64,000 bases of DNA from positions 17,488,018-17,552,017 of the forward strand of contig CM119265.1 of assembly GCA_051294375.1 (NCBI GenBank), read 5' to 3'. Of this stretch, positions 32,601 to 44,860 are shown one piece after another. The stretch comes from Paraspadella gotoi (taxonomy: Eukaryota > Chaetognatha). Within the stretch, counting starts at the first letter, position 1; each line of letters opens with the position of its first letter. The position numbers and the translations under genes were made by a program. The notes under the pieces are model-generated. The model had not been told where the DNA came from, made no database searches, and saw nothing but the letters and a program-made list of their open reading frames with translations.

Positions 32601-35600
32601 GCAGAGAATCCATCTTTGACGTGAATGAAGAATACGAGATCAGGTTAGATGTGAAGGGATGACGAGTAGAGTGGAGTCTCGAGAATTAAAAAAAAATTAT
32701 TTGACGCGAGATAGTATGACGAACCTTTAAAAAAAATATTTAGTTTATATTGTTTGGGGGAAAAGAACCGTAAAATACAAATTATTTATATAGAATGGAA
32801 AAATTTAAAAGTAATTTTTTGGAAAATTTTCATTGAAGATTCAGATTTTTCAGAAAAAGTTAAACCAAAAATATAAAACATATTATCAAAAATTCTGTCA
32901 TCTTCAACATTAAAAAGGGGAAAAAGGCGAAAATTCATCATTTTTTTTCTTGAAGTTTCGTAGTATTAACTCGTCATAAGTTTTTGGATTTACTATTATA
33001 CATGCTGAAACATTTTAATTATTTTTTATTGTCTATATAACACATTTTATAAAAAAATTTTTATTTATGATTTTATAAATAAAAAATCGAATTTGCTATA
33101 CTTCTAACAGAGGGTATACAAATGAGATTGAGGAACTCAATCTCATTTTAGATAATTCACAAATTAATCTGCTATATACTGTTATGCTAAAAATTTTTTT
33201 TAAAGGATTTAAATTTCATTAATTACATGTACAAAGGCAGCAAAAAATAACGTTCAATCGCTTTTCATCATTTAACCCTAATGACCAGGACCTTTGCGAA
33301 TAAATTTTGGTGCAAAGTAAGAAGAGAAACTTAAACAGAAAAACGAAAAGAAGGAAGAGAAGAGAAGGAAGAGAGCAACGAGAACGATCACAAAAACAAA
33401 AACAGCGACAAAAAAAAACAAACAAAAACGATAGCTATTAACAACATTAATCATACTTATATTTGTAATTCATTTTGAAATCTGCCCAATCTTCACAAAG
33501 CTTCGACGACATAGCTATCGTTCCGTCGAGTTTTGATGTCGATCCACCGAGAGTTCGCCTCACGAATCGAGAGGGTTTGGCGGTGGAGGTCGTTGCCTCT
33601 TGCACCATCATCGGAAAATGGTAAGTCCTTGGGTGTTTATCGCGGGTTAGAATGCAGCATCCGCAGAGATAGCCAACAATGTGATAAAAATACGTAATGT
33701 AATTACGTAGAAAAGTCTGTTCAAGTTTGTCCGTTTATAAAGGCAATTGATTCTTCGTTCCGACGGGCTTGAAGATTTTCGAGACGACGGTCGCATTGAA
33801 CTTCGCCTCGAACGCTTCACCGTCAAACTTAACTTCCGCATCGGCGAGGACGAGACCACCGAGTGCGATATCATCGTCGGAAGCCTCGACGCCGAGATAA
33901 AAGATTCCATGTTCGACTTTGTCTATCAATTCTTCATCGACATTTTTAAGAAGAAGATAAAGGAAGAGATACCAAGTAAGTAAAGCCTAAAGGGTCAATA
34001 TATTTTCTACATTTATCGATCTGCGATTCTTTCGATTTCTCAGAGGCCTCGTGCGGCACCATCAGCAAACGATTTGACAAACTGTCGAACATCTTCTCCC
34101 AACTTCCGAGTGGGTTTAACTTCAGCATGAAGAACGAAAATGGTCAAATCTCCAACTTTTCCGTCGACCTCACGCCGTCCAAAAGATACATTACTAGAGA
34201 CGCGATTGTTCACAACCTCGTTGGCGAAGTGAGGAATGGAGATTCCAGTTTTTTTTAATAGAAAAACAATTGAATAGTTTTTACGTTTGTAACACAGCTT
34301 CGTTCTGTGAGGGATTCCCTCAAGACATACGCGGGCGTGCCTCCGTCGCCCTTTCCGCGGATTCGTCAAGACTTTGACGTCGTCGTCGTCATCAACGAAT
34401 ATTGCATCAACCGAGTTCTTCACGTTCTGCAGCAAGAGGGTTTCGCAGATGGACGGCTGCACCTCGACGATGATAGCGGCCCGCTGCAAGCCATCTCCGT
34501 GGTCTGCGAACAGCTGGACATCTGCAGCGGGGAGGAAGATTGCTGTAAAAGTCTGTCAAACCCCAGCATTAGGTGGACTCTGCTCTCGCCGCCAGAAATC
34601 ATCATAAAAAGGGGTGGAATCAAACTGAAGATTCCGAAAGTCTCGTTGGTTGTCACTGTCTTCGTCGGCAACGAAGGAAGGAACGTGACGGTTCTTGACA
34701 ATGATTTGCTCGTTGCCGCCGACGGTACGGAAGCGGGGCCCAGGTTCCTTTAAACATTTAATATATACAGAAGGCTTCATATTAAAAAAAAATATTTTTT
34801 TCCTTTTTTTCTTTTTCCCCCCCTATTTTTTCTTATTTTCTTATTTCTTTTTTTTTTTTTGAAAAGAAAACAGAGCAACCAAATTATAATAATTTCTTAT
34901 TATAAAATAAGATGGTGTGGCGAATCCTAAATTCGCCTCCCGTATAGCTTCGTGAAACTCAGCTTGTCCCATTAGCTTGGATAGCTAAGTACTCGTTCAC
35001 CAACCGTGAGTTCCGGATTTAATCCCCTCAGTGTGATGATGCCGGCATAAACACGCCAGTAAGGTGGTCAGTGGTCACTGTAGGTGAACACCTCATACTA
35101 CTGGACCAAATTCATTGAAATTTGGTGTGAACGATCCCATTGTGAATACAAATAGAACTATCGATGCGAATTTCAATGTTTGACCCCTGAGCCGAGATAT
35201 GGTCAATTTTTTTTGGTTTTGAACAGTTGTGAAGACGTTTACTTTTCCACAAAAATATTAGTTTACCTTAATTTTCATGAACATCAGCGTTTTAAGTCAG
35301 ATTAGAAATAATTTGGGAAAATAAGAAATAAAACGATGAACCATGCATCTTCAAACAATGCTTAATTATTATAAAATTATTAATTTTAGTTCTAAAATGA
35401 TTTTTTTTTCCAATGCTCCTGATGCTACTAAATTTTTTTAGCCTTTTTTTGCCCCCCAGGGATCCAGCCCTAAGGATTGAATATCCAAATTCGCCTCGAT
35501 AGTTCAATTGATGTCGTCATATGTAAAATTTCATTAAATTCGATCGGGTAGTTTGGTGGGAACAGATACTGGTCACAAAAAACCACCTCATTTTATAATA

Positions 35601-36128
35601 TGAAGTCTTGTTGAAAAAAAAAAAAAAATCAATTGGTTACAATTTTCTTACCATATCTTTTCAAATCTATTGCCTACTGATTAATCGCGAGACGCTTGCT
35701 TCTTCCAAAAAAAAAAAAAAAAAAAATTTCATCAAAACCTTTCTTATCCTTCAGTGCGCATTCAAGTAAATCGCGAACGAGCCCACTCCGGAAACGCCCT
35801 CACCAACATCTGGGCGTCCATCGATATCCAACGACCTCGCGTTCTCACCCTAGCGACTCGTTTGGCCACTCCCACGGGCTCTGACGAAGAAATCTGGACA
35901 AGTTTCATCTCCGTTCTCATAACGGATTGGTTGCGACCAAGTCTGACGAAATTCGCCGAGAATCAACTCGATATCCTGAACAATATGAAGGAAAACTTTC
36001 ACCTAGATCAAATCGCGATGGACATGAGGATCGCCAACGACGTGGACGGGGTCACCCTGAAGGACATGGAGATTCGCGCCGTTGAAGGATCGCTCTACGT
36101 TGGGGTCGATGTGGAGCGAAAGAGTTAA
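26626..36128 (+). CDS. Kringle-discoidin-serine protease-LDLa-EGF-BPI/LBP fusion protein
   Basis: Eleven exons keep phase: 26626-26663, 26752-26922, 28004-28956, 29045-29962, 30097-31969, 32290-32643, 33501-33620, 33743-33975, 34044-34228, 34298-34724, 35755-36128 (TAA), 1881 residues. Domains: signal peptide 1-21; kringle 1 (40-122) and kringle 2 (129-204), each with all six Cys; two discoidin-like domains (about 205-335, 336-465); S1 protease from R487 with cleavage motif RILGG, triad H529, D584, S720 and D714 at the trypsin specificity position; LDLa (784-818); inactive S1 domain (about 824-1045); LDLa (1053-1087); seven EGF modules (about 1092-1372), some calcium-binding type; BPI/LBP/CETP N-lobe from about 1383 and C-lobe from about 1615. 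The N-lobe pair C1517/C1557 has the 40-residue spacing of the BPI disulfide. Exon 32290-32643 encodes both the last EGF and the BPI start. BPI/LBP folds bind lipid A and other lipids; I infer a secreted pattern-recognition protease. The architecture is unknown to me. Confidence 0.85.
27139..27950. repeat. Duplicated repeat units in an intron of the fusion gene
   Basis: Two repeat types alternate in intron 26923-28003. Type A, containing ttcactcccagag, lies at about 27148-27243 and again at 27652-27752. Type C, containing ttatgaaattggta and attatccattcatt, lies at about 27548-27625 and 27870-27935. The start of type C recurs at the right edge of the window (63966-64000), so this is a dispersed repeat family. 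Confidence 0.8.
33121..33147. repeat. Perfect 12-bp hairpin in an intron of the fusion gene
   Basis: Arms aatgagattgag (33121-33132) and ctcaatctcatt (33136-33147) are exact reverse complements around a 3-nt loop. They lie in the 857-bp AT-rich intron 32644-33500, in which I recognise nothing else. Confidence 0.8.
34910..35595. mobile_element. Possible SINE or LINE-tail remnant in the last intron of the fusion gene
   Basis: The 1030-bp intron 34725-35754 contains a stretch (34950-35030) loosely like a tRNA-derived Pol III promoter, with gcttggatagctaagtactc followed by gagttccggatttaatcccc. At 35525-35565 it has a phrase of the type aaattcgatcgggtagtttg, seen in tails of some RTE-like LINEs and their SINEs. 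No coding frame survives. This is pattern resemblance only. Confidence 0.3.
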
Positions 36129-37809
36129 GAAAAAGTTGAACATTGAACAAGCGGAGGATTTTAGAGAATTTTTTAACTGACTGAGATACTGGTAGGAGAC
36201 TTTTCGCAAAAAAAATATTTATTAATAATTAATATTTAAATATAAAGTGAATTCAAAAATTAGGTAGGGAAACATTTTTCCATAATAAATATAATATATA
36301 TGTTTATTGTTTAATGAATGTCTTACCTACATTTTTTCTTAAAAACGAATTAAATATGTATAATAATTATGAGATATTGATGTTTTTCGAAGCTATTTAT
36401 ACAAGAAGTTATCTGGATTTATTTTATAATTATATTTCCGTGTTTTGCTATGCCTATTACATATTGCTTTTCTCGGGCAAAAGATGACCAAAAGAGGGCT
36501 TTCTAAGTCTCGCACGAATATCTGTTCAAAAATATTTAAACAAAAGATTCTGTGATTCGTTTGTAAACCGTGTGATTATTTATAATTATAACCACTGCGG
36601 TACATGGCCTCATCTCTTGGACTGGTCTCATGAATAGGTTTGTTTATAAATAAACTGACTTTTTGTCTGATCCGTTCGAATCTTAAAAGAATGAATGAAT
36701 AATGAATGGTTTACGTTTAGCTTAATATTCTTTAATACAGACTTGAATGTAACGTTACTATTTAGAGATACTTGTTTTCAATTTTAGCTTTTAAACCTAA
36801 ACGTATCAATTAAATGAAAAAAAAGAAGGTAAATTGCACATAATTTATTACTATTTTCATAAATTTCAAGTCATTGCCATTATGTTACAGAAGAAAATCA
36901 AAACTGTACTCAAATGTGAGATCAAATGAAAATGATTAACTTCTTTCAAGAGAAAAACATATGAAAAGACTTAAATATTAATTACTAATTTAACTTAAAT
37001 CGCTTATTCGTTGATAATGGTAGGCTATTGTGCAGATTATGATTAAGTGCTCAAAAAGAAAGTGGCATAGTTTGTGGAATCCGTGCTCGAAAACGCATTG
37101 AATTTGTTACAAATTTATTAAAGTTTAAATTCCATTAAGGTAAATTTAATCTTTTGCTAGAATTGATTAACTTTGAACGGAAAACTTCATCAAAGATTAT
37201 TATTTTGGTTTAATTTTTTAGAATTACTCAACTGTCTTTCAGCCAACTGAATCTGCATTCACAATTTTTAAAGAATTATACATTCGCAAACAAGACAAGA
37301 AAAAAGGATAAGGCTTTTTTTAACGTTGGGCATTGGAAATGATTATCAGTGCTTCGGAATTTGTAATGATATGACTGGTATCAAGTTAAGCAAAATCAAG
37401 GGAAAGATATGGATTTCGAAAATTATTTCCTCCACGAGCTAGCGACTTGTAGCCTCATTGAAAATAGTGACACAAATACATCATGATAGAGCCAACAACA
37501 TGTCGAATTTTGTCGATCATATAAATAAAAAGACCAGTGATATAATTTTACGCTAAATTTTATGATTTAAAGTGGGAAAGAAAAAAGTAAAATCATATTT
37601 TTTTAAAGTAAATTTTCAGACTAATCAGTTTTAAAAAAAAGGGTAAATTATAAAGTTTAGTAAACGTAAAGTTAAAACATTTTTTTAATCCTGGAGCGCA
37701 ATTGGCTCAAAGCCAAAGGTCAACAATAATTTAATTTGTTAAAATCAGACTTTCCGTACTTAGAAATCAATCGTTTTTAAAACATAAAAAAATTGTTTTT
37801 TCACAAAAT
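36129..37809. other. AT-rich intergenic DNA after the fusion gene
   Basis: No gene is recognised. The triplicated segment begins at about 36874, inside this stretch. Confidence 0.6.
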
Positions 37810-38028
37810 ATGGAAGGCAATAAAGAGGAGAAGATTATAAACAAGCTCACTTTTATTCCGTACATCGAGGTGAGTAATTAAGGTTGTGACAGTCAACGTT
37901 CACAAAAAAAAGACTAATTATCATAATAATTATAATAATTAAAAATCGTGGTATAATTTACAAAATAATAAATTACTGGAAAACCTTTGCCGCAGGTTTT
38001 CACAGAGAATGCACTCAAATCGATCTGA
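37810..38028 (+). CDS. Possible small two-exon ORF, function unknown
   Basis: ATG 37810 opens 20 codons (MEGNKEEKIINKLTFIPYIE) ending exactly at a good donor (gtgagt, 37870). An acceptor at 37993-37995 resumes in phase 0 for ten codons to TGA at 38028, giving 30 residues. Another exon-like stretch, AVFSLFKKEDKKKK onward, lies at about 38098-38174 before gtaagg; it could belong to a longer gene I cannot assemble. I recognise no family. The same bases recur with indels near 43740 and 50812. It may be chance. Confidence 0.2.
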
Positions 38029-38532
38029 CTTTTCTTCCTCTCTCTTTTTCTCTCGTCATCATCGCCCAAAGTTTTTGACTAATTTCAAATATTTAAGGCG
38101 GTTTTTTCCTTGTTTAAAAAAGAAGATAAGAAGAAGAAGAAAAAAAAACAAACTACAACTGCAGCTAAGGTAAGGGACGAAACGGTAAGGCCATCGTAGG
38201 TGAATGGGATATCTTTTTTTTCCAATTTTGACTGAAGATTCTCTATTAGAATTTTTAACCGAAGGCTTGGGCGAGCGCGAGCAAGGTGAACGACCTGATA
38301 CGAGGTCGATTGAGATCGACAGCGCCGTAGTTTCGACGAGGATGCGCACGACGGCGCCGCGTGCGCCACGTTGCTGTACGCACGCAGCTTCCTCGTGGCC
38401 GGGCGACAGTGATGCTAACCACTTTACCAGTTCTAGTGAAACGGCGCCTCTTCTAAGAAATTTTTTTTTTCTTTCTCTCTTTTCTCGCTTATCGATTTTC
38501 GATACAGTCGTCGCTAAGGAAAAAAAAAAGGG

Positions 38533-38573
<41 letters not shown>

Positions 38574-38920
38574 AGAGAGACGAAAGAGAGAAGAGGGGCA
38601 AACGAAAGAGCGAGAGGCGAGAAAAAAAAATGGAAAGAGTAGAAAAAAAATTGGAAAGGAAAAGAGGGAATATTGTAACAGAAGAGGAAAGCGATCGGAA
38701 ATATTGCAAATAAAAAGAAAAGAAAAAGAAGAGTAAGATATTTCTTAATAAATATTTAAAAAACAATAGAAGAGAAATAGAAGAAGAAAATAGAAAAAAA
38801 AATGCGATGGACTAGAAAATTATAACGAAAAATGTGTTAATTGAAGAGAAACGAGAGAAAGATTGATCTCAAACTTTGGTCGCCCAACGAAAACGGAAAC
38901 TCGGCCACGCCCATTTCCGG

Positions 38921-40199
38921 TCAGCGAATCTCGCCGTCTCCAACGAGACGCCCCTCGACGCCGCCGCCGCCGACGACGCTCAAGTGCAGCCCCGGGTCGC
39001 CTGATTCCAAAGTCAACGCCTCCACGTCTTCCGGCAGATGGCGATCGCCATAATTGATTCCGGTCACGTGACCGACGACATCGCCAAGATTTTGATGATG
39101 ATGATGATGAAGTTGCGAAGGATGATGATGATGATGATGATTAAGAGGATTGTGATGAGGCACGGAGGGCGAGAAGGAAAAGTTGGGCGGCGTGGCGGCG
39201 AGGGAAGCCATTCCAAGAGACAAATCCCACGAAACGGAGACACCGGCGACGCCGTCCACACCTTCTTCGGCGCCGCCGACGCCGCCTTCGCAACTTCCGT
39301 TCATGTCGCCGTCGTCGTCGCGCGACGCGACGCCGTTTCGCGACGTCGTCGTTTCCGTCGTCGCGATCGTCATTTCTGTCGTTTCTTCCGTCGTCTCGTC
39401 GTTGCGCGCGTCGTGGCCGCGAAGCGCAAAACGATGCTGCTGCTGCTGCTCCTCCTCCTCCGCTGCGCTGCCGGCCGACAGCTGCCCGTCCAGCGACCCA
39501 GGTGGGCTGTCCATCAAGGGGTCCAGGTCCGAGGGCGACAGCGCCCCCAGAGACGCCTCGTCCAGCGAAGTCACGTTGCCGAAGTGCGCGTGGAAAGACG
39601 TCGGCGTCGTCGCCAGGGTAACGGGCGGCGCGGGCGGAGCCGGAAGTCCCAGCAGCGAGGCCTGCTGCTCTGCCGCGGCGGCGGCTGCGCGGGCGGCCGC
39701 CTGTCGCTGCTCCTCCTCCTTCCACTTGTCGATGCTTCGCCGACGCGCGTTCATGAAGAAGTTGGAAACGGTGGAGAGTTCGAGTCCGAGTTGTTGGCTG
39801 ATCGTCATCTGCATCTCTTTCGAAGGCCGCTTCGTCTCGCGGAAGATGGCCAAGAGGGTTCGGCGCTGCGGGACGGGGGAGGGGAGAGAGGAGAAAGGAA
39901 GAGGGGGAGGAAAAGGGGAGGACGTGGAAGGTAAGGTAAGGTAAGGGTTAGGGAAAGGGGCGGAGATGAGAGAAGGCAATTTTTTTAAACGACAATAGAA
40001 AATAGCGAATATATTACTAAAGTATGGATTAACTAGCAAATATTCTTTAATGAGGCGATTTTAACAACACCTTTAATGCACTCTAATACCTGAATGTCGG
40101 TGAAAACGAGTCTGGGTTTTTTGGGTCCATTTTGAGGTTTCGACGGGGGATCGGGGACGTGTTGCGTTGACGGCTCCGTTTCGTCCTTTCGTTTGCAGG
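38921..40199 (-). CDS. onecut: onecut homeobox transcription factor, 3' exons (partial)
   Basis: Onecut/HNF6 proteins bind DNA in the nucleus through one CUT domain plus a divergent homeodomain and control neuronal, photoreceptor or endodermal programmes. Two exons are seen on the minus strand. Exon 40090-40199 carries CKRKDE followed by NGPKKPRLVFTDIQ. Exon 38921-39865 (stop TGA) carries RRTLLAIFRETKRPSKEMQM, QLGLELSTVSNFFMNARRRS and DKWKEEE. The residues after the third helix match the family. The C-terminal region is Ala-, Gln-, Thr- and Gly-rich, with two His tracts encoded by atg repeats at 39095-39145. The CUT domain would lie in an exon to the right; I scanned the minus strand to the end of the window by eye and found none. 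Partial gene, strong family call. Confidence 0.93.
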
Positions 40200-42034
40200 C
40201 TGAAGGAAGAAATAGGAAAGTTCAATTACAATCGGTATTATAAACGTGACACATACATATTTATTACTAGATTGGTGAGAAATACAGTGAGTGACAAATC
40301 TCAGTGAAACAGTTTTTTTGTTTGTTTTTGTTTGTTTGTTTGTTTTTTGATCGTAGAACATCGCAGGACATACAACTTTCCAAGAAGTAGAATCAAACGG
40401 AACAGAGACACGGGCAAATCCCGTAGAAATGGAATCGGTCCCTGTGGAATCAACAGGGGCAAATCAGTGAGCAAACTCGACGGAAATGTCAAAATCGCCC
40501 TTGCTTCTGATCCTCTCCTCTCGTAATAGATAGACCCAGCTTGTTTTAGTTTCAATAGCATTGACCAAATGAGAGTATAAACTCATAAATTGTGGTTACG
40601 TAATTAAATTATTCAATTCACAATTCCTCTGTCCAGTTTGACATCGACGATCGTTACAACTGGTAAACGTTTTAATCTCGGCGCCTTTTTATTTCTTTCG
40701 CTTCTCCGCCGTCTTTCGCCGCCACCGGCGCGCGCGCCAAGCAATTTCGATAAAATCGGCGCTGGAGATTCGCCCGGCCGCCGCCAGAGTCGCTGGGATT
40801 TTTTTCCCCCTCTCTCTCTCTTTCTCTCTCTGCCTTTCTCTCTCTTCTCCCGTAACGGACCTCGATATCTACGCAGCTGCTTCTGTTTCATCCGAAACCG
40901 ATCGATTTTCCCCATGTGGCCCACATTCAGTGTTGCGCTCGTCTGAGTCAAAGAGGTCATCGACGGAGAAGACGCAGATAATTTTCGTCTTCCCCGATTT
41001 TTCTTCTTTTTTTTTTTTCTTGTAAAGATGCATCTGGTTGTGTTTAATCTTGTATTTAATGTTCATCGTTTATATTTTGAATGCTTGCTGTAGTGGCAAT
41101 CGTGAAAGCCGAGACGATGGCAAATTCCAATAGCGTTTCGACTCCATGAAGGGTCTGAGTATTCAGATTTATACTTTATAAAAAACTATACTTTTTGCAC
41201 AGTTAAAAAAATATTCGTGTTTGTCAGGAGGAAGAATTGACAAACTTAAAAATTGTTACCGAACTTTGAGCGTTCACGAGTGTTATTTTTTATTTTTTTG
41301 TCAGTATTTTACATAGTTGTTTCGCGTCGGTTTGTGGTGTTTCTTTTCCTATCATTCCGTTGGCCTCCGCAGTCAGAGCTTTGCCAATTTCGCAGCGAAA
41401 AATATCGGAAAGTTGAGAGAGAGAGAGAGAGAGAGAGGATTGAGAGAGAGAGAGAGAGGACTGCGTGAGAAGAAATGGTGTAAACCGAGCCTCGATTTTC
41501 CAATGGGCGGTTTACACTTTTAAAGAGAAGAGCTTTTGACGGTCGAAAGACCCGACGTTCAGTTCCAGAGCGTTTGCTTTATAGATTTTTCATTTCTCTC
41601 TTATTTACTCCCGTATTTTGCAAAAATTAAAATTTAAATAAGAGAAACATTTACGGTTTAGACCTTAGGTTTCTCTTTTTCAGTCTCTCCTTCTCCCTCC
41701 CATTCCCTATTCCCTTTTCTCTATCTCTCTCCCTTTCCCCGAACGCCCTCCGTCTCGATCTCTCTCGAGCGCTTTACTTTTTCTCGCTCTTTCAAAAAAA
41801 AAAAGGCGAAAAGTTGACATAAAAGTCAATAGTCGATCAACGAGCGAAACTAGCGGACGAAAGAGGCGCTGCTTACTCTCTCCCGTTACCCTTTTTTTTA
41901 TCAATTTTTTTTTTTCGTCGCCCCCCATTTTTTTTTACTTTTTCTAGTTTGTGATTTTTTTAAAAAAACTTTTTCCGTATAAGCAGATTCGTTTTTTTTT
42001 TTCCTTATTTGTTTTCTCGCCTGGAAAGCGGGTT

Positions 42035-42506
42035 ATGGCCGACGACGAACCCTGGAAGAAATTAAAATGTCCGACGGACAGGATCAGGGGTCGATCCATT
42101 TTTATTGATTGCGAAGTAAGAAGNNNNNNNNNNNNNNNNNNNNNNNNNNNNNNNNNNNNNNNNNNNNNNNNNNNNNNNNNNNNNNNNNNNNNNNNNNNNN
42201 NNNNNNNNNNNNNNNNNNNNNNNNNNNNNNNNNNNNNNNNNNNNNNNNNNNNNNNNNNNNNNNNNNNNNNNNNNNNNNNNNNNNTATATATATGTATATA
42301 TTGTATATATTGTATATATATATATAGAGAGAGCGGGAGAAAGAGACAAACCTAAACCTCAATTCCCCCACCAGGAGCGCTACCTCCGCTGGCACAAACT
42401 CAGCGAGACCCATACGCTCGCTTCCGCTCGTCAACGCGTGGATTATTTCGATCCTTTGGCGCCTAAAGATTATCTTGACTTCCGGTTGAAAGCGGAATAC
42501 GATCAG
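42035..42506 (+). CDS. CFAP276: CFAP276-like ciliary protein, exons 1-2 in copy 1 (partial)
   Basis: Homologue of CFAP276 (C1orf194), a microtubule inner protein of ciliary and flagellar doublet microtubules. Exon 1 (42035-42115) encodes MADDEPWKKLKCPTDR onward, ending at gtaagaag. Exon 2 (42375-42506) encodes ERYLRWHKLSETHTLASARQ followed by RVDYFDPLAPKDYLDFRLKA, closely matching the family block YYFDPEIPKDDLDFRL. The intron holds a GA/TA microsatellite replaced by 161 N. Exons 3 and 4 are missing because this copy stops at the 25-N gap; they are present in the next segment. It is transcribed opposite to onecut. Confidence 0.8.
42124..42284. other. Assembly gap, 161 N
   Basis: Gap at a GA/TA microsatellite inside the ciliary-gene intron. 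Copies 2 and 3 read through the same place (48240-48450 and 55510-55735). Confidence 1.
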
Positions 42507-42744
42507 GTCGTCAAGTTTGGAGGGATGAAAGAGTTAATCAATGAATAAGGTTAAGATTAAAAATTAAATAGACAGTAGACAGTGATTAGAGTGATTAGTG
42601 TTGCGTGTTCTGTGTTTCGTGAATACTGAACATCGTAAGGCAAGGTGAGATAGAAAGGGAACAATTTGTCTTAAAAACAGAAAAATGTATTGATGAGTAA
42701 AAGAGGAAAGATATATTTTATATATTTGTTAACTTTCTAGGCCA

Positions 42745-42769
42745 NNNNNNNNNNNNNNNNNNNNNNNNN
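42745..42769. other. Assembly gap, exactly 25 N
   Basis: Joins copy 1 to copy 2. A fixed 25-N spacer is typical of gap-filling software marking an over-filled, unclosed gap. Confidence 1.
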
Positions 42770-44860
42770 AAAGAGAGAGATTATTGCCATTATGTTACAG
42801 AAGAAAATCACTGTACTCAAATGTGAGATCCAAATGAAAAATGAATTAATTCTTTCAAGAGAAAAACATATGAAAAGACTTAAATATTAATTACTAATTT
42901 AACTTAAGTCGCTTATCGTTTGATATGTACTATTGGTGGCAGATTATGATTAAGTGCTCAAAAAGGAAAGTGGCATTAGTTGTTGTGGAATCCGGTGCTC
43001 GAAAACGCATTGAAATTGTTTACAAATTTATTAAAGTTTAAAATTCCATTAAGGTAAATTAAATCTTTGCTAGAATTGATTAACATTTGAACGGAAAACT
43101 TCATTCAAAATATTATTTATTTGGTTTAATTTTTAGAATTACTCAAACTGTCTTCAGCCAACTGAATCTGCAATTCACATTTTTTTAAAGAATTAATTAC
43201 AGTCGCAAACCAAGACAAAGAAAAAAGGATAGCTTTTTTTTAACGGTGGGCATTGAAATGATTACAGTGCTTTCGGAATTTTGAATGATATGAACTGTAT
43301 CAGTTAAGCAAAATCAAGGGAAAAAGATATGGGATTTCGAAAATTATTTCCTCCACGAGTAGCGGACTTTTAGCCTCATTGAAAATAGTTGACACAATAC
43401 ATCATGATAGAGCCAAAACATGTCGAATTTTGTCATCATATAAATAAAAAAGACCAGTGAATAATTTTCGCGCTAAATTTTATGATTAAAGTGGGAAGAA
43501 AAAAAGTAAAATCATAATTTTTTAAAGCTAAATTTCAGACAATTCAGTTTTTAAAAGAAAAGGTAAATTATAAACGTTTTAGTAAAACGTAAATTAAAAT
43601 CATTTTTTTTAATCCTGGAAGCGCAATTGCTCAAAAGCCAAAGTGTTCAACAATAATTTAATTTGTTAAATCAGACTTTCGTACTTAGACAATAATCTTT
43701 TTTAAAACATTAAAAAAATTGTTTTTTCACAAAAAATATTGGAAGGCAATAAAGAGGAGAAGATTATAAACAAGCTCCACTTTATTCCCGTACATCGAGG
43801 TGAAGAATTAAGTTGTGACAGTCAACGTCACAAAAAAAGACTTAATTATCATAAATAATTATAATAATTAAAAATCGTGGTATAATTTACAAAAAATAAT
43901 AAATTACTGGAAAACTTTGCCGGCAGGTTTCACCAGAGAAATGCACTCAAATCGATCTGAGCTTTTCTTCCTTCTCTTTTTCTCTCTGTCATCATCGCCC
44001 AAAGGTTTTGAGCTAATTTCAAATATTTAAGGCGGTTTTTCCTTTTTAAAAAGAAGATAAGAAGAAAGAAGAAAAAAAAACAAACTACAATTCAGCTAAA
44101 TGGTGAAGGACGAAACCGTAAGGCCATCGTAGGTGAATGGGATATATTTTTTTTGCCAATTTTGACTGAGAGATTCTCTATGTAGATTGTTTAACGAAGG
44201 CTGGGCGAGCGCGAGCAAGGTGAACGACCTGATACCGAGGTCGATTGAGATGCGGACAGCGCCGGTAGTTTCGACGAGTGATTGCGCACGACGCGCCGCG
44301 TGCCGCCAACGTTTGCTTACGCACGCAGCTTGCCTCGTGGCCGGGCGGACAGTATGCTAACCACTTTACCAGTTCTTAGTGAAACGCGCCTCTTTAAGAA
44401 ATTTTTTTTTTCTTCTCTCTTTCTCGCTATCGATTTATCGATACAGTCGTTCCTAAGGAAGAAAAAAGGGGAGAGAAGCAGAGAGAGAGAGAGAGAGAGA
44501 GACGGAGAAGAGAGAGAGACGAGAGAGAGAGAGAGGGCAACGAAAGAGCAGAGGCGAGAAAAAAAAATGGAAAGAGTAGAAAAAAAATTGGGAAGGAAAA
44601 GAGGAATATTGTAACAGAAAGAGGAAAGCGAATCGAAATATTGGCTAAATTGAAAAAGAAAGAAAAGAAGAAGAAAGTATTCTTAATAATAATTTAAAAC
44701 AGATAGAAGAAAATAGAAAGAAAAAATAGAAAAAAAAAATGCGATGGACTAGAAAATTATAACGAAAAATGTGTTAATTGAAAGAGAAACGAGAGAAAGA
44801 TTGATCTCAAACTTTGGTCGCCCAACGAAAACCGAAACTGCGGCCCACGCCGATTTCCGG

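Larger units (their letters stand above)
36874..42744. repeat. Triplicated segment, copy 1 (clean reference copy)
   Basis: First of three near-identical segments. Homology starts at attgccattatgttacag and runs to the gap at 42745. Frames of the homeobox and ciliary exons are intact, so this is the reliable copy. It is interrupted by a 161-N gap (42124-42284) at a GA/TA microsatellite and stops before ciliary exons 3 and 4. Confidence 0.9.

Noticed and set aside
34298-34752. Reading the BPI C-lobe exon to the in-frame stop near 34751 as the gene end
   Set aside because: The donor at 34725 joins in phase to 35755, which supplies the rest of the C-lobe.
38204-38713. 169-codon plus-strand frame rich in Glu and Arg
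   Set aside because: Second half is a GA microsatellite; the first half lacks a family match and clear splice links.
39038-39944. Long plus-strand open frames (up to 298 codons) over the onecut exon
   Set aside because: Antisense shadow of the GC-rich, repeat-rich onecut C-terminal exon, whose minus-strand frame encodes the real homeodomain.
41951-42355. Open frames running through the N gap
   Set aside because: Frames continue only because N is unread; no coding evidence inside the gap.
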